In this document: positions 22,900 to 33,904 of the stretch, piece after piece
Numbering within the stretch: position 1 is the first letter of the stretch
Layout: every line of letters starts with the position of its first letter
Origin: Microplitis mediator
Lineage: Eukaryota; Arthropoda; Insecta; Hymenoptera; Braconidae
Assembly: GCF_029852145.1 (NCBI RefSeq)
Contig: NC_079977.1
Coordinates: 7,460,837 to 7,524,836, forward strand
Direction of reading: 5' to 3'
Length of the DNA: 64,000 nucleotides
Notes under the pieces: generated by a model
What the model saw: the letters and a program-made list of their open reading frames with translations, nothing else
Database searches by the model: none
Told to the model about the DNA's origin: nothing
Translations under genes and position numbers: made by a program

Positions 22900-24138
22900 T
22901 ATATTTTTGTGTTAATGTATTAACTGATTTTAAATTTAAGTATTTTATTATTTCATCTGACTATTATTTTTATAACTTATGAAAGATTAATATATATTAT
23001 TATATTAAAATTGTTAACATTTTGAATTTTTAATAAATATAAAAAAAAAATACTTCTTTTCATAAAATAATCATTTTTTTTTTTTAAATAAATAAAATTA
23101 ACAACTATAAAGTTGCACCGTACGTAAATTAAACTTTTCAAATTTGTCCGCGCATGCGCGTCTCATACTTCTTTCGCGGCTCGCAAAACTTGCGCTGTTG
23201 CCACAGCTTTGTTAACGTATCCCCTCCACGGCTAAAGTCTGCTAAATTTTTCATTACTTATTAATAAATATCTCTGAAACTGTGTGGTAATTATCAATAA
23301 ATTTTTTTTTTAAAAAATTGTTTAATTGTTAGTTAACGTTACTTTAGTTTTTTAAAGAGATCCTAAGAAAAGTTTCTGAGAAAAAAAAATGTTTGTCGGT
23401 AAACTTTTCGATATTCCGTATACCGCAATGTATAAGAGCGTTCAAAACTCAAACTTTGAAATTGAATATCTCTGAAACTAGATGGTCAAAAATTCTCGAA
23501 TTGCGCCAATCGATGCAGAATTATATAAATATTAATCTGTCAAAGTTTAAAACAAATCCTAAGAAAACGCCTCTGGCGAGGGTACTACCTTAAAAGTAAC
23601 AAACTTTAAAAATTAATTACAAAAAAATGAATACCGCTCGTTTATGTTTTTATTGAAAAAAATTACTTGTTATAAATTGAATTAATAGTTTTTAACTTTT
23701 AAAAAAATGTTGTAAAAAAAGTATGATTGTTATTTAATAAAATTCTCACTCTAACTACGGTCAACATAGGGAATGCATGTTAAATGTACGATTTTTAATT
23801 GTTGATATTTCAAAATTTAGGACCGCAAGGACTATTTTAAAAAATTCCTACGTATACAGGACACTTCAAAGTATTTGTATTTCAAAATTGAAAGATATTG
23901 TAAAAAAAGTGATTATCCGATGAACCTCCTTAAATAACGAATTGTGACAAACGCAGCAACATTAATTGTTCAATAATTGCATGTTAATGGTATCATTTTT
24001 AATTTTTCACTTGGAAAACTAAAGAAATATGTCAGTTGGACAGTATAAAATTTTTATTCGACAGATACAAATTGCTCTAATTATTTAAGACCATTCTTAG
24101 ATGAACGAGAATATTTATTCAAAAAGAACGTAAAAGAT
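22900..24138. other. 3' region of the TTAA transposon and flank
   Basis: Contains poly(A) signals of the transposase gene (AATAAA near 23031), a GC-richer block with GCGCATGCGCG (about 23150) and the subterminal repeat. From 23934 to 24138 lies plain AT-rich flank. The 66-codon frame at 23393-23593 has no recognisable content. Confidence 0.5.
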
Positions 24139-25176
24139 TTAGATTTAGATTTAGATCATTTATTTTATGCCAAAGCCTAATGGCCAGATGGCAAAATACA
24201 ATTACATAACATGATTATAAAATACATAGTGTACAATACAAATTTCTCACAATCTTTATAATCTTTATAATAGGTAACTTGAAAAAATTTAAACAATTTG
24301 AAAATAAACAATATAAAATATTAATTTTGATACATGAGATCAATAATAATTTTAATGATAAGATTTTAATATTTAGATTTTAGTATTTAGATTTAGATTT
24401 TTCTGATAAGTTCATATAATATATACATTACATTGAGAGTATTCGAAGTATATGATCAGTTTTATTTTAAGCATCTAAGCTTAATAAGTGATCGAAAATT
24501 TTATTCTTAAATACTTCAAGACTAGATGAATTGACAATGTCAGACGGTAGTTCATGCCATAAGCGTATGGCAGTTACAACAAAAGAATACTCATAATTTG
24601 TAGTCGTGAAAGCTGGTATTTTAAAGTTTATATGATTCTTTTTAGCAGCTAATCGGTCTGAACGCCTCACATCATCATCATCAACAAATAACTCAAGAAG
24701 GTAACTCGGTTTCCCAATAGATAGTAATTTGTAAAAATAAGTTGCCAAATAATATAATCTACGACTAGCGGTAGATAACCAACCCAGTTCACGTCTGAAA
24801 GGAGTCACATGTTCATCACGTCTCAGATTAAAAATAAAGCGTATAGTGGAATTTAGGGTTCGCTGCAATTTTAAGTTGTTATCAGTTGTTGCATTTGACA
24901 GAACGATAGAACAGTAATCAACGAGTGGCAAAATAGTCGCTGAGACTAGTAGCTTTCTAATATCTCTAGTGTAAATATTCTTCCTCAGCTTTAGACTGTA
25001 CATGGCAGAATTGATTTTACTGACTACCTTTGACACATGTAAATTCCAAGATAGTGTATTTGCTATATGGACATTCAGACATTTGGCCGATTCAGAGTAG
25101 GGTATAACCACACCATTCACAACAATAGGCAGTAACTGCTCTTGCTTTAATAAATTCAAGTTTCTTCCTGAACCTA

Positions 25177-25903
25177 CACGGAAAAAAAATTCTACCGAAA
25201 TTTACGATGTTAACATCGTAATCTCGGACTAGACTTTTATTACTGTCAATTTTTAAATGTTTTATTTCAAAATTTATTATGTGGGTTATATTTTTTACTA
25301 TTTAACATCGTAATTTTAACAAAGACTTTTAGGATTAAAAATTACTGCAAAAATTACAGTTTAACATCGTAAAAAAAAATAAATAAAAATTACAATTTAA
25401 AAACTATATTTATTCGTACATTCAATATTTCTATTTACTTTTGAACAAAATAAATATTACAGTGCTGCCTCTGTTATAATACGATGGAAGCTATAAAAAG
25501 TACGATGTTACATCGTATTTTTTAAATAGTAACTGGGTCCTCCGCAAGTCGTTTATATGGATCTTAAAAACATCTTATAGTGTAGGCCCTTCAGTGGCCG
25601 AGTGGTCCAAGGCGTCGGACACTTCGCACTCGAAAGGACTCGGGTTCGAATCCAACTGCCGACCGATTATTATTTTAATCTTTTATTTAAAATTTCTCTT
25701 CAAATTTTACGATGTTTCATCGTAATTTATATTAAAGAGCTTAAGACTTCGTATTGTTTGTCTGAAGTATTATTTCTTCAATGAAATTTCCAACCCTACA
25801 TCGTAAAAATTACGATGTGAAAAGTCTAGTCCACCAATACAATAATTAATATGACAAATTACGATGTTAGCATTGTAAATTTAACTAGAATTTTTTTTCC
25901 GTG
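25177..25903. mobile_element. TA-flanked TIR element with internal tRNA-like sequence
   Basis: Ends CACGGAAAAAAAATTCTA and TAGAATTTTTTTTCCGTG, with TA on both sides. Many copies of ACGATGTTAACATCGTAAT-like palindromic words occur near both ends. It interrupts the LINE coding sequence; excision with one TA restores the open frame. A tRNA-like segment lies at 25588-25660. Confidence 0.8.
25588..25660 (+). other. tRNA-Ser-like sequence with intact A and B boxes
   Basis: A perfect A box TGGCCGAGTGG (25595-25605) and B box GGTTCGAATCC (25643-25653) are present. The D-arm (GCC...GGC) pairs and the start resembles a serine tRNA. Anticodon and T-stems pair poorly and the 5' and 3' acceptor strands do not match, so it is not a normal tRNA gene. 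It may be a pol III promoter or SINE head carried in a DNA transposon. Confidence 0.6.
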
Positions 25904-26070
25904 TAGTATCATGGCTTTTGTTTTATTTAGATTAACTTCAAGGCCATTTTCAGTTGCCCAATCACCTACGAATTGGGCATCATCTGAAATTTTTCCTATT
26001 GCTTCATGATACTGATAACGGTAAAAGTGCAAGTAGATGTATTTATCATCAGCGAATAGTCCATGCTTAC

Positions 26071-27899
26071 TGTAGCATATAACCGGGTACCCCTCGACTT
26101 CCGTGGTCTTGATGACGAGGCTTACGAGGTAACAATTTGGACACCTTTTGAACTCAAAAGTTCTAAGGGCGCCACTGAGAGTAAAATTGCACGATCTCTC
26201 AGTATCGTGTGCAAGGCAAACAAAGCAGAGAATAAGAGAAATCTCGAGGATGAGTCCGAAAATCTCCTTATCAAGGCTGGACCACACAGCTGCAGAGTTA
26301 GGTTCTAATATTAATTTAATCAATCACTTAATGAGTGGTCGCCAGACTCAACATCATTAGTCGATCAAGAATAACTATTTCAATAAATTAATTAAAATAT
26401 ATCCAAATTTATTTATGACAATTTTGTGGCAAACAGATATGTTCTCTAACTTAATATTCAATATTTTTAACAATTATAAATCTTTAAATTTCCCGACAAT
26501 ATTAACGTGTTTTAAAATTTAATTAATTTTTAGTTTAATATAAATTTCTCAATATTTAATAACAATTATCACTTATTCTAAATAATTTGCTGGCGAGGTA
26601 AAATCTATTCTAAATCACACACACACACGCTCTGTCCGCAATTACAATTTTTCAATGCCGCAAATTCTGGGTTGATTTTCCAAACCTGAATTTTATTTTA
26701 ATTATTTTTTATCCTAACCAATTTTATTTAAATAAAGTTTTCCAATGATACGGTCGGTGAGACTCAGCACCAAGGTCACAATATTCAATAAGACGCTACT
26801 AACTAAATTTCAGCACCTTCTAGAGAACGGTCTGTGGGACTCAGTATCTCTAAAAAAATACCTGCTAAATTTAATTATTTCTAAATTCCAAAAGTATTTA
26901 TTATTAATTAATTAACCAGTGGTCGTTAGACTCGACTGAATTAATTACTTAATACGACGCTACCTAACAAAGACAAACCCTGACACTTAAACAATATGGT
27001 GACCGAATGCTCTCGAACCCACGCCGTAAAATTCACTGTTTCTTTTATAAATTATATTTTTACCCTCAATAACTTAATTATTAAATTTATCTGATAACCG
27101 AAACTTTCAAATAACATTTACAATATACACTTAAATTTCCCCTTTATAACAATAAAACCGAACCGTTATTTATTACCAAAATGTTCTGTTAAAACGTGGG
27201 TGACTCGCCTCCGCCATTACATGTCCACTGAACGTTCTGCTGTTGTGTTTGACTCGTCGTCGTACTCCTTAGCTTGTGATGCAGATCTTGCCTTCCTGAG
27301 TATATGATATCTCAGCAACCAGGAGAATGTTGAATTTATATACGCGGTCTTTAGACTCAGCGTAATAATTATTTGGAAAACTGGCTTCCACTGCAGCCAC
27401 AGCTTCAAAGACGTTATTTTAAAGATGATTTATTCGGGGTCAAATAAAGACACACCGAGACGACGATGTCCAAAAAGTTAATGTAAAATTGGGGTCTTTC
27501 GACTCACCATAGCAGCAACGTGATGTTAAGACTCACTCTTATAAATATTCGTGTAATGTATGGCTGATCTTAAAGGTGACTGATCGCCAGCAGCACCAGG
27601 CAGTGAGTGACGCTCGAGTGCGTCTCTGAGTAGCTACGAAGCAGTGAAGTCCCCACTCTCGGATGATGTCAGTACCGTATACTTCTTTATAAAATTTATT
27701 GTCAACCTATAACAGGCGGGACTCGGGGCCCCTCATGGTACCCGTTTGTCACACGGCCGAAAGATTTTAACCAATCAATAACAGTCCCAGTATTGAATTA
27801 TTTAACGGCGTGGGGACAACGGTAATGCGTGGGCCGAGAGCGCAGTCGAATAAAAATTCAAATAAAATAATTAATTTAATTTCAAAAATCCCTGTTACA
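26071..27899 (-). mobile_element. 1.8-kb insertion with TG...CA ends (solo-LTR-like)
   Basis: This segment splits the LINE between the SGVPQGSVLG and FADD motifs. On the minus strand it starts TGTAACAGGG and ends GCTACA, so the ends are TG...CA as in LTRs. Joining the LINE directly across it keeps the frame. No convincing target duplication was found and no coding region is visible (the small open frames inside have no protein features). A solo LTR is the favoured reading; an unknown element is possible. Confidence 0.5.
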
Positions 27900-29053
27900 A
27901 GCACAAGCGATCAGCTACAGAATTCATCACTAGTAAGAATAATATGGTCCCAAGGACTGACCCTTGAGGGACACCGGAAGTAATCTCAAGAAATTCAACT
28001 GGTAAACCTTTATCGTTCAATACTGATTGCGACCTATTACTCAAGTATGAGAAAAACCAGGTTATAACATTAACAGAAAAGCCTAGTTCAATTAAGGCCC
28101 TCAAGATGATCTTATGGTCTACAAAGTCAAATGCTTTCGCGGGATCAAATAACACTAACACAGTTAACTTATTTTCATCTATCGCTCGACTAATATCATT
28201 AACTAGTTTCAGTAAAGCTGATTGTGTACCATGGTGTTTGCGAAAACCCGATTGATACTTGTCAAGTAATTCATTATCTTCAAGGTAACTAACCACTTGA
28301 TTAGCAACTATTCTCTCAAACACCTTACTCAAATGGGAGGTATTTGCTATTGGGCGAGTATCAGACAGTGATTTTGGTGGTACAATTTTATTCAATGGAA
28401 CAATAAATACACTTTTCCAATGAGCTGAGAAAACACCTGTAACTAACGATCGATTAAAGAGAGCAGTAAGAAATATTGAAATCTGAGGTATATAATTCTT
28501 TAACCATTTTATATCCAGCCCATCAGGACTTTTTCCCTTTGATTTTTGGAGAGTGAGGCGTAGAGCCTTGGTTACGTCAACTATATCAATCACAGACCAC
28601 TCAAAATAAGTATTTACTTGACTACTATATATAGATAATAATAATTCAAGGGACTCATGGTCACACGAGGGATGCCGACATACCATGGTAGCAAAATGTT
28701 TATTTAAATCAGAAGCATCAAAATAATTTAGAGGAGAAGAGATACTCCTGGTCAGACCCAGATGTCTAAGCTTACTCCATACGGTCGTGCCATGAGGTGA
28801 ATTAGTCAAAGCAGTCTTTAGATAATTTTCACGCGCACGTGTAAGTTCCATTTTCAACTCTCTCCTTTTTTCTTTGTAACGTAACAAGAGATCAACATTT
28901 CTGGTCCTTTTTGCACGTTTATATAGAGCATTACGTTCTTTACATTTTAACTTAAGATCTCTTGTTAACCACGGATTTAAAGGTCTTACAACTTTATGAG
29001 AAACTAATGGTGCAAATTCATTCAAGGAGTTTAATACATTGGTAAGGAAAATA

Positions 29054-30239
29054 CTCCCTGATTAAAAAAGTGAATTGAAAAGTATTGAAAACGATGAGAA
29101 ATGAATCCTTTCGAATACTTTCTATACCCCAAGGTATTCATTTTGACATAAAATGAATACTTTTCAATCCCAAAATAATAAAAGAATTTCTGAACTTCCG
29201 AGGAATTGAAAAAGATTCAAATGAATTGATATTTTTAATCTTTTTGAATCCTTCTCAATACCTAAATAATCCGACATTTCGGATCAAGTGTGGGATTTAA
29301 AGAGATTGAATTGAATTGAAATTTTTGAATCTTTCCGAATCCTTCTCAATACCTAAATAATCCGACATTTCGAATCAAGTGTGGGATTGAAAAAGATTGA
29401 AATGAATTGAAATTTTTGAATCTTTCTGAATCCTTCTCAATACCTAAATAAGTTCACATTTCGGGTCAAGTGTGGGATTGAAAAAGATTGAAATGAATTG
29501 AAATTTTTGAATCTTTCCGAATCCTTCTCAATACCTAAATAATCCGACATTTCGAATCAAGTGTGGGATTGAAAAAGATTGAAATGAATTGAAATTTTTG
29601 AATCTTTCTGAATCCTTCTCAATACCTAAATAAGTTCACATTTCGGGTCAAGTGTGGGATTGAAAAAGATTGAAATGAATTGAAATTTTTGAATCTTTCC
29701 GAATCCTTCTCAATACCTAAATAATCCGACATTTCGAATCAAGTGTGGGATTGAAAAAGATTGAAATGAATTGAAATTTTTGAATCTTTCCGAATCCTTC
29801 TCAATACCTAAATAATCCGATATTTCGGATCAAGTGTGGGATTGAAAAAGATTGAAATGAATTGAAATTTTTGAATCTTTCCGAATCCTTCTCAATACCT
29901 AAATAATTTCACATTTCGGGTCATGTGTGGGATTGAAAAAGATTGAAATGAATTGAAATTTTTGAATCTTTCTGAATCCTTCTCAATACCTAAATAATTT
30001 CACATTTCGGGTCATGTGTGGGATTAAAAAAGATTGAAATGAATTGAAATTTTTGAATCTTTCTGAATCCTTCTCAATACCTAAATTCTTTTCAATACTT
30101 TAGAATTCCACTTTGGAATTGGAAAGTATTCAAACGATCGAAATTTCAATTCCATTCAATACTTTCCAAAACCGCCGAGGGACTGAAAAGAATTGAAATA
30201 ATTTTCAATACTTTTCAATTCACTTTTTTAATCAGGGGC
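29054..30239. mobile_element. TA-flanked TIR element carrying 91-bp tandem repeats
   Basis: Ends CCCTGATTAAAAAAGTGAAT and its complement, flanked by TA at 29052-29053 and 30240-30241. Taking out the element with one TA restores the LINE frame. The core is an array of 91-bp repeats (29205 to about 30090). The terminal arms are about 150 bases of ATTGAAAAGTATTG-like sequence. Confidence 0.8.
29205..30090. repeat. 91-bp tandem repeat array, about nine to ten units
   Basis: Each unit contains GAATCCTTCTCAATACCTAA, a variable word (ATAATCCGACATTTCG or ATAAGTTCACATTTCG), then AAGTGTGGGATTGAAAAAG. TGTGGGATT recurs every 91 bases (for example about 29473, 29564, 29655). Two unit types alternate in part of the array, suggesting a higher-order 182-bp unit. 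Confidence 0.9.
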
Positions 30240-30382
30240 TATATAAATGATTTGGATCTGTAGAGTCAAAGAATCATTTGAGAACCTTAACGAACTCATA
30301 AGTGAATCTGACAGAGCATCATGCATGATTTTCTTTAATGAATTTACGATAAGTGAGTAATGTGAAGTATAGCACTGTGTTT

Positions 30383-31809
30383 CCCGGGAAAAAATCAGCA
30401 TGCATGATCATGCCTGAGCAGGCTTAAATCTCATGCATGATCAGGCCTGAATTTTGGCCAGACATGAACAGGCATGATTTTGCCTGAGCAGTCATGATCA
30501 TGCATGATTCTGCCTGAGAAGTCATGATCGTGCCCAGTCATGCATGACCAGACATGATCATGCATGACCATACATTATCATGCATGATCATACATTATCA
30601 TGCATGATCTTCCCTGAGCAGGCATATGATTTTGTAATCTGTGATTCCTCTCGAGCACGTTTGGTCGTATTTAAATATTGGCTGCTTATGAAAAATACGA
30701 TCAGGCATTCCCATACATGAGCACGCGTTATTATGCATGCACATGCATTCCCATAGCTTATTTATTTGAAAGATGTTGCTGTAAGTATTAGAAACTAAGG
30801 TATATAATTAATCGTACTATACAAATGATAGAGAGTAATTTATCAATTTTCATTGGTTCTTTTATTTTGAACTTTCATTAAAAACTGTTTTTAACATATT
30901 ATTCACTTAATGTATTAAACAATTAATATTTATGAATACAAATTTAAATTTAGCGAAAACCATTTATATATAGTGGAAATTTAAACATGCAAACATTCAA
31001 ATAACCTTCTCAATAAGACAATTTATAGATAAATTGAGAAAAATATAGATAGCCGAATGAATACAAATATGAACGAGTATGCTTAGTCATTTATGATCAT
31101 GAATATTTATAAATAGTTTTCACTATTTGCATAGAACCGATGATGATCATGTCTGCACCGTGCATGATCATGGATGACAGAGCATGCTCAACCATGACCT
31201 TTCCCGAGGGATTCCATCTCGAGATACAATGATTTCTAACGTAAGTCATGAGCAAGCCTGATCTAGAATGAATCATGCATGATCATGCTTGATCACAAAT
31301 GAGTTATACGTGATCAAGTATGAACCATGTATGGTCATGCATGACAGAGCATGCTCAATCATGACCTTTCCTGATAAATAATATCTCTGTAGACAATTAT
31401 TCATAACGTAAGTTATGAGCAAGTCTAATCTAGAATGAGCCATGCATGATCATGCTTGATCACCAATGAGTCATGCCTGGCCATGAATGAGTTATGCATG
31501 ATCAAGTATGAACCATGCATGGTCATGCATAATAGAGCATGCTCAAGCATGACCTTTCCTGATGGATAATATCTCTGGATACAATTATTTCAAACTTAAT
31601 GCATGCGCAAGCTTGATCTAGAATGAGTCATGCATGATCATGCTTGATCACGAATGAGTCATGCCTGGCCATGAATGAGTCATGCAGGATCAAGACTGAA
31701 TTATGCATGAATCTTGCACGATCAGGCACGAATTATGCATGAATCTTGCACGATCAGGCACGAATCATGCATGATCATACATGATCATGCATGGTGATTT
31801 TTTCCCGGG
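30383..31809. mobile_element. CCCGGGAAAAAAT-family element, long copy
   Basis: Begins CCCGGGAAAAAATCAGCATG and ends GGTGATTTTTTCCCGGG. Both halves are packed with ATGCATGATCATGC and AGGCATGATCAGGC words, and the unit from ACCTTTCC to the TGATCATGCTTGATC block is repeated about three times (31200-31680). Flanks are TTT and TTA, one base from a TTA duplication. It sits at the 5' edge of the LINE remnant. Confidence 0.75.
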
Positions 31810-31936
31810 TTACGTTAAAAAATACTGCAAATTGTGGTAAAAATACGGCAACTTACAATAATTTGGATTCACCAGAGTAAACAAAAACGTCATATTAAAA
31901 TTATTAAAAAAAATGAAAGCTGAATTTTACCTTTAT

Positions 31937-32096
31937 GCTGATTTACTAATTCTCTTCTACGTTCTTTGTGATGAGTAGACAGATCATTGACCATTTGTTC
32001 AATAAAGTTATCCAACACCAATGATCTTGAAATTGTTGTAATTATCGCTTCTGCGACCAATACAGCATGCTCGTTCTCGATGAACCCACCACCAAT
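31937..32096 (-). other. Possible exon, unrecognised
   Basis: The minus strand has an open frame of about 54 codons containing IENEHAVLVAEAIITTISRS and ending at a good donor (AAAG/GTAAAA). It is bounded upstream by a TAA. The amino-acid pattern is protein-like but I cannot assign a family, and it directly abuts a plus-strand candidate, so at most one of the two may be real. Confidence 0.3.
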
Positions 32097-32100
32097 TTAG

Positions 32101-32301
32101 ACTAACATTCAGTACTTAGTTTTGGACCAAGACATACCCAGCGAACGCCAGCTCGCCCCCAATGACGGTGGCAGCGATGACGAGGTTGAGAAAAAGGCTG
32201 CTCTTCGCAAGAAGGATTCTCTTCCTCGCACTAAGAAACGACCGCTTTCCCCAAGTGCTTCCACCAGTGCTACTAAAAAACCATATGATTTTTTTTTGTA
32301 A
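32101..32301 (+). other. Possible terminal exon, basic Ser/Lys-rich tail
   Basis: After an AG at 32099-32100 the plus strand is open for 66 codons and a stop. It contains DQDIPSERQLAPNDGGSDDE and a basic stretch KKRPLSPSASTSATKK that resembles a nuclear-protein tail. GC content is higher than in the surroundings. No upstream exon was found. It may be a fragment of a retroposed or transposon gene. Confidence 0.35.
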
Positions 32302-33046
32302 TTTATGGTTATTCGAATACAACATTTTTTATATTTTTTTTAATTACGATTACTGTTAATTTATTGATTAAATATTTAAGAGGCTTATATATTTTATAAA
32401 TTTTTATATATTAAATTTCGAATTTATTTTTATATTAATCAAAAAAAGAATTTCAGGTTTAGTCCCATAATTCAATGTCTTCATTGTTCTTTATTTAATT
32501 AATTAAATATTCAATAATCATTGATCTGCAATAAAAAACTGCAGAATTTAAATTTCGCGTGAAAAATTTGAATTTAGAAAAACACTAATTTATCGGCGTA
32601 AGGTAAAAAAAAAATAATAAATTGTAACATCTGTTTTTTTTTTAATTTGTTTAAATTTTTTGTTATTTAATATAACAATAGATTTTCTGAAAAATCAAAA
32701 AAAGATTGTTATTTTGTTTGATGTTAATTTTTGACGCAGAGCAATTGTTGCATATGGATTACATTTTGATACCTAGAACGATACTTAAACATTTTAAATT
32801 TAAACTGGAATTAAAAAAAACAAAATCTTAATCACAAAAGATAATTCTTTCAAATTATTTTTTATAGTACGATGAGAATCTATGGCTAGATAAGAACACT
32901 AAAGTAGCCGTAGGACTCTTAAATTGGGATATAAATTAGAGAAATTAGATAGTTTAGCTTTAATTATTTTATTTGATTTAATAATGCTTTTAGATACAAA
33001 GTATGAAATTTTTTTTAATACGGAGTAATAATTGATTAATAGGTAA
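32302..33046. other. AT-rich intergenic sequence
   Basis: No gene is seen. The last 100 bases (about 32950-33046) are conserved with 14337-14424 and represent the shared 3' flank of the duplicated unknown gene. Confidence 0.5.
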
Positions 33047-33830
33047 TTACAAATCAATCTCGTGATGACTATCCTCTCTCAGCAGCTGGATATCTTCATC
33101 GCTAATTTTCATAAGTTTATCGATAGCTTCTGAATATTTTTCTTTCATTTCGAAGTAGAATGTTTCGTAGATCGTACCCTTGATGATTTCTCTTGCCTTT
33201 GGACATTTTTCAAAGTCTAGAATCAGCCTTTTTGCTGATATGACAGTAACCGCACGGTACTTGAAAAAGTCTACTCCTACTGCTTCTTTGAGTGTTTTAC
33301 CATCTAACATCAATTCGATCCCGTTTTTAAAATCGGCTTGTAATTTACAAACATGATCAAGTCTTTGAAAGCAAAAGCTTGCATATACTACACAGCGCTC
33401 TTGAATATCTCTGGAATGCATAATCTTGTACAAACAGGCTCGTGGACAACTGCATTCGAATTCGGGATCCTGAATATATTACAAAAAATTAAATATTAAC
33501 AACAAAGTAAAAACATGTACTTATTTTATTTTAATGATACTGAAGTTAGCCGACGTTTGATAATTTTAGGATTTTTTGAGAAAGAATAAATTATAAGAAA
33601 AAATTATTTGAAAAAAAATTGCACCTGTAGTTTTTAAAATTTTCTACATGTGCATATTTTTAGTTTTTGTTTTTTTATAATTGATTTGTTGAAAAAAAAT
33701 CCGAAAATTACTAGGTGTCTGCTAACTTCAGGATCATTTATTTTAAAAAACATAATTATAAATTAATATCTTAAACTTACCCATGGTTCTGAAGTCATGT
33801 CTTTAGTTATCCTTAAAACTTTCGATAACT
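33047..33830 (-). CDS. Unknown cysteine-containing protein, copy 3 of 3 (3' exons)
   Basis: This is a paralogue of 14425-15225. The last exon runs from 33469 to 33047 (140 codons plus stop) and begins DPEFECSCPRAC. The penultimate exon ends at 33781, reads LSKVLRITKDMTSEPW and joins in phase. The motifs EKCPKAREIIKGTIYET and SEAIDKLMKISDEDI are identical to copy 2, while the segment after the cysteine motif and the last 12 residues differ more. No stop or frameshift is visible in these two exons. Earlier exons were not found. The intron is an intact empty site for both the Tigger (TA at 33518-33519) and the HINE insertion found in copy 1. Function is unknown. Confidence 0.55.
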
Positions 33831-33904
33831 GTTCTAATTACTGGTTGAACGTGGAATTTTTATAACCTAACCTTCAATAAATATTTTATAATCTCCGTGC
33901 AGTA

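Larger units (their letters stand above)
17205..23929 (+). mobile_element. Complete TTAA-flanked DNA transposon with transposase-exonuclease gene
   Basis: The ends are perfect 13-bp inverted repeats, GGAGGTTCATCGG at 17205 and CCGATGAACCTCC ending at 23929. TTAA flanks both sides (17201-17204 and 23930-23933). A second perfect inverted pair lies inside, AAGGTAGTACCCTCGC at 17702-17717 and its complement at 23576-23591. A GACTTTAGCC / GGCTAAAGTC pair is at 17718 and about 23229. The 6.7-kb element encloses one multi-exon gene. TTAA targets are used by piggyBac and Kolobok superfamilies, while the transposase core is the type usually annotated as Mutator-like; Kolobok is the best fit by inference. 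Subterminal sequence is relatively GC-rich for the region (about 23130-23240). Confidence 0.85.
24139..30382 (-). pseudogene. CR1/Jockey-like LINE reverse transcriptase, broken by three insertions
   Basis: Coding pieces run on the minus strand. Bases 30382 to 30240 hold decayed linker sequence. Bases 29053 to 27900 hold the RT fingers and palm, including the motifs PDGLDIKW, LFDPAKAFDFVDH and SGVPQGSVLG. Bases 26070 to 25906 carry the FADD form of the catalytic YADD box, then 25174 to 24467 complete the thumb and C-terminus and end with LWHELPSDIVNS. The 3' end is at 24139 with a TAAATC-type simple tail, as in LINEs. Removing the element at 25177-25903 with one TA restores the frame exactly, as does removal of 29054-30239 with one TA. 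The linker upstream has at least two stops, so the copy is dead. No endonuclease domain remains in the window. Confidence 0.85.

Noticed and set aside
25588..25660. A functional tRNA-Ser gene
   Set aside because: Pol III boxes are perfect but anticodon, T and acceptor stems do not pair properly.
26063..27408. Small open frames in the 1.8-kb insertion
   Set aside because: No motifs, overlapping frames on both strands and no splice structure.
29205..30090. CRISPR-like regular repeats
   Set aside because: Units are contiguous 91-bp tandem repeats without unique spacers, in a eukaryotic transposon.
32116..32325. 69-residue minus-strand frame with a hydrophobic end
   Set aside because: Antisense shadow of the more protein-like plus-strand frame at 32101-32301.
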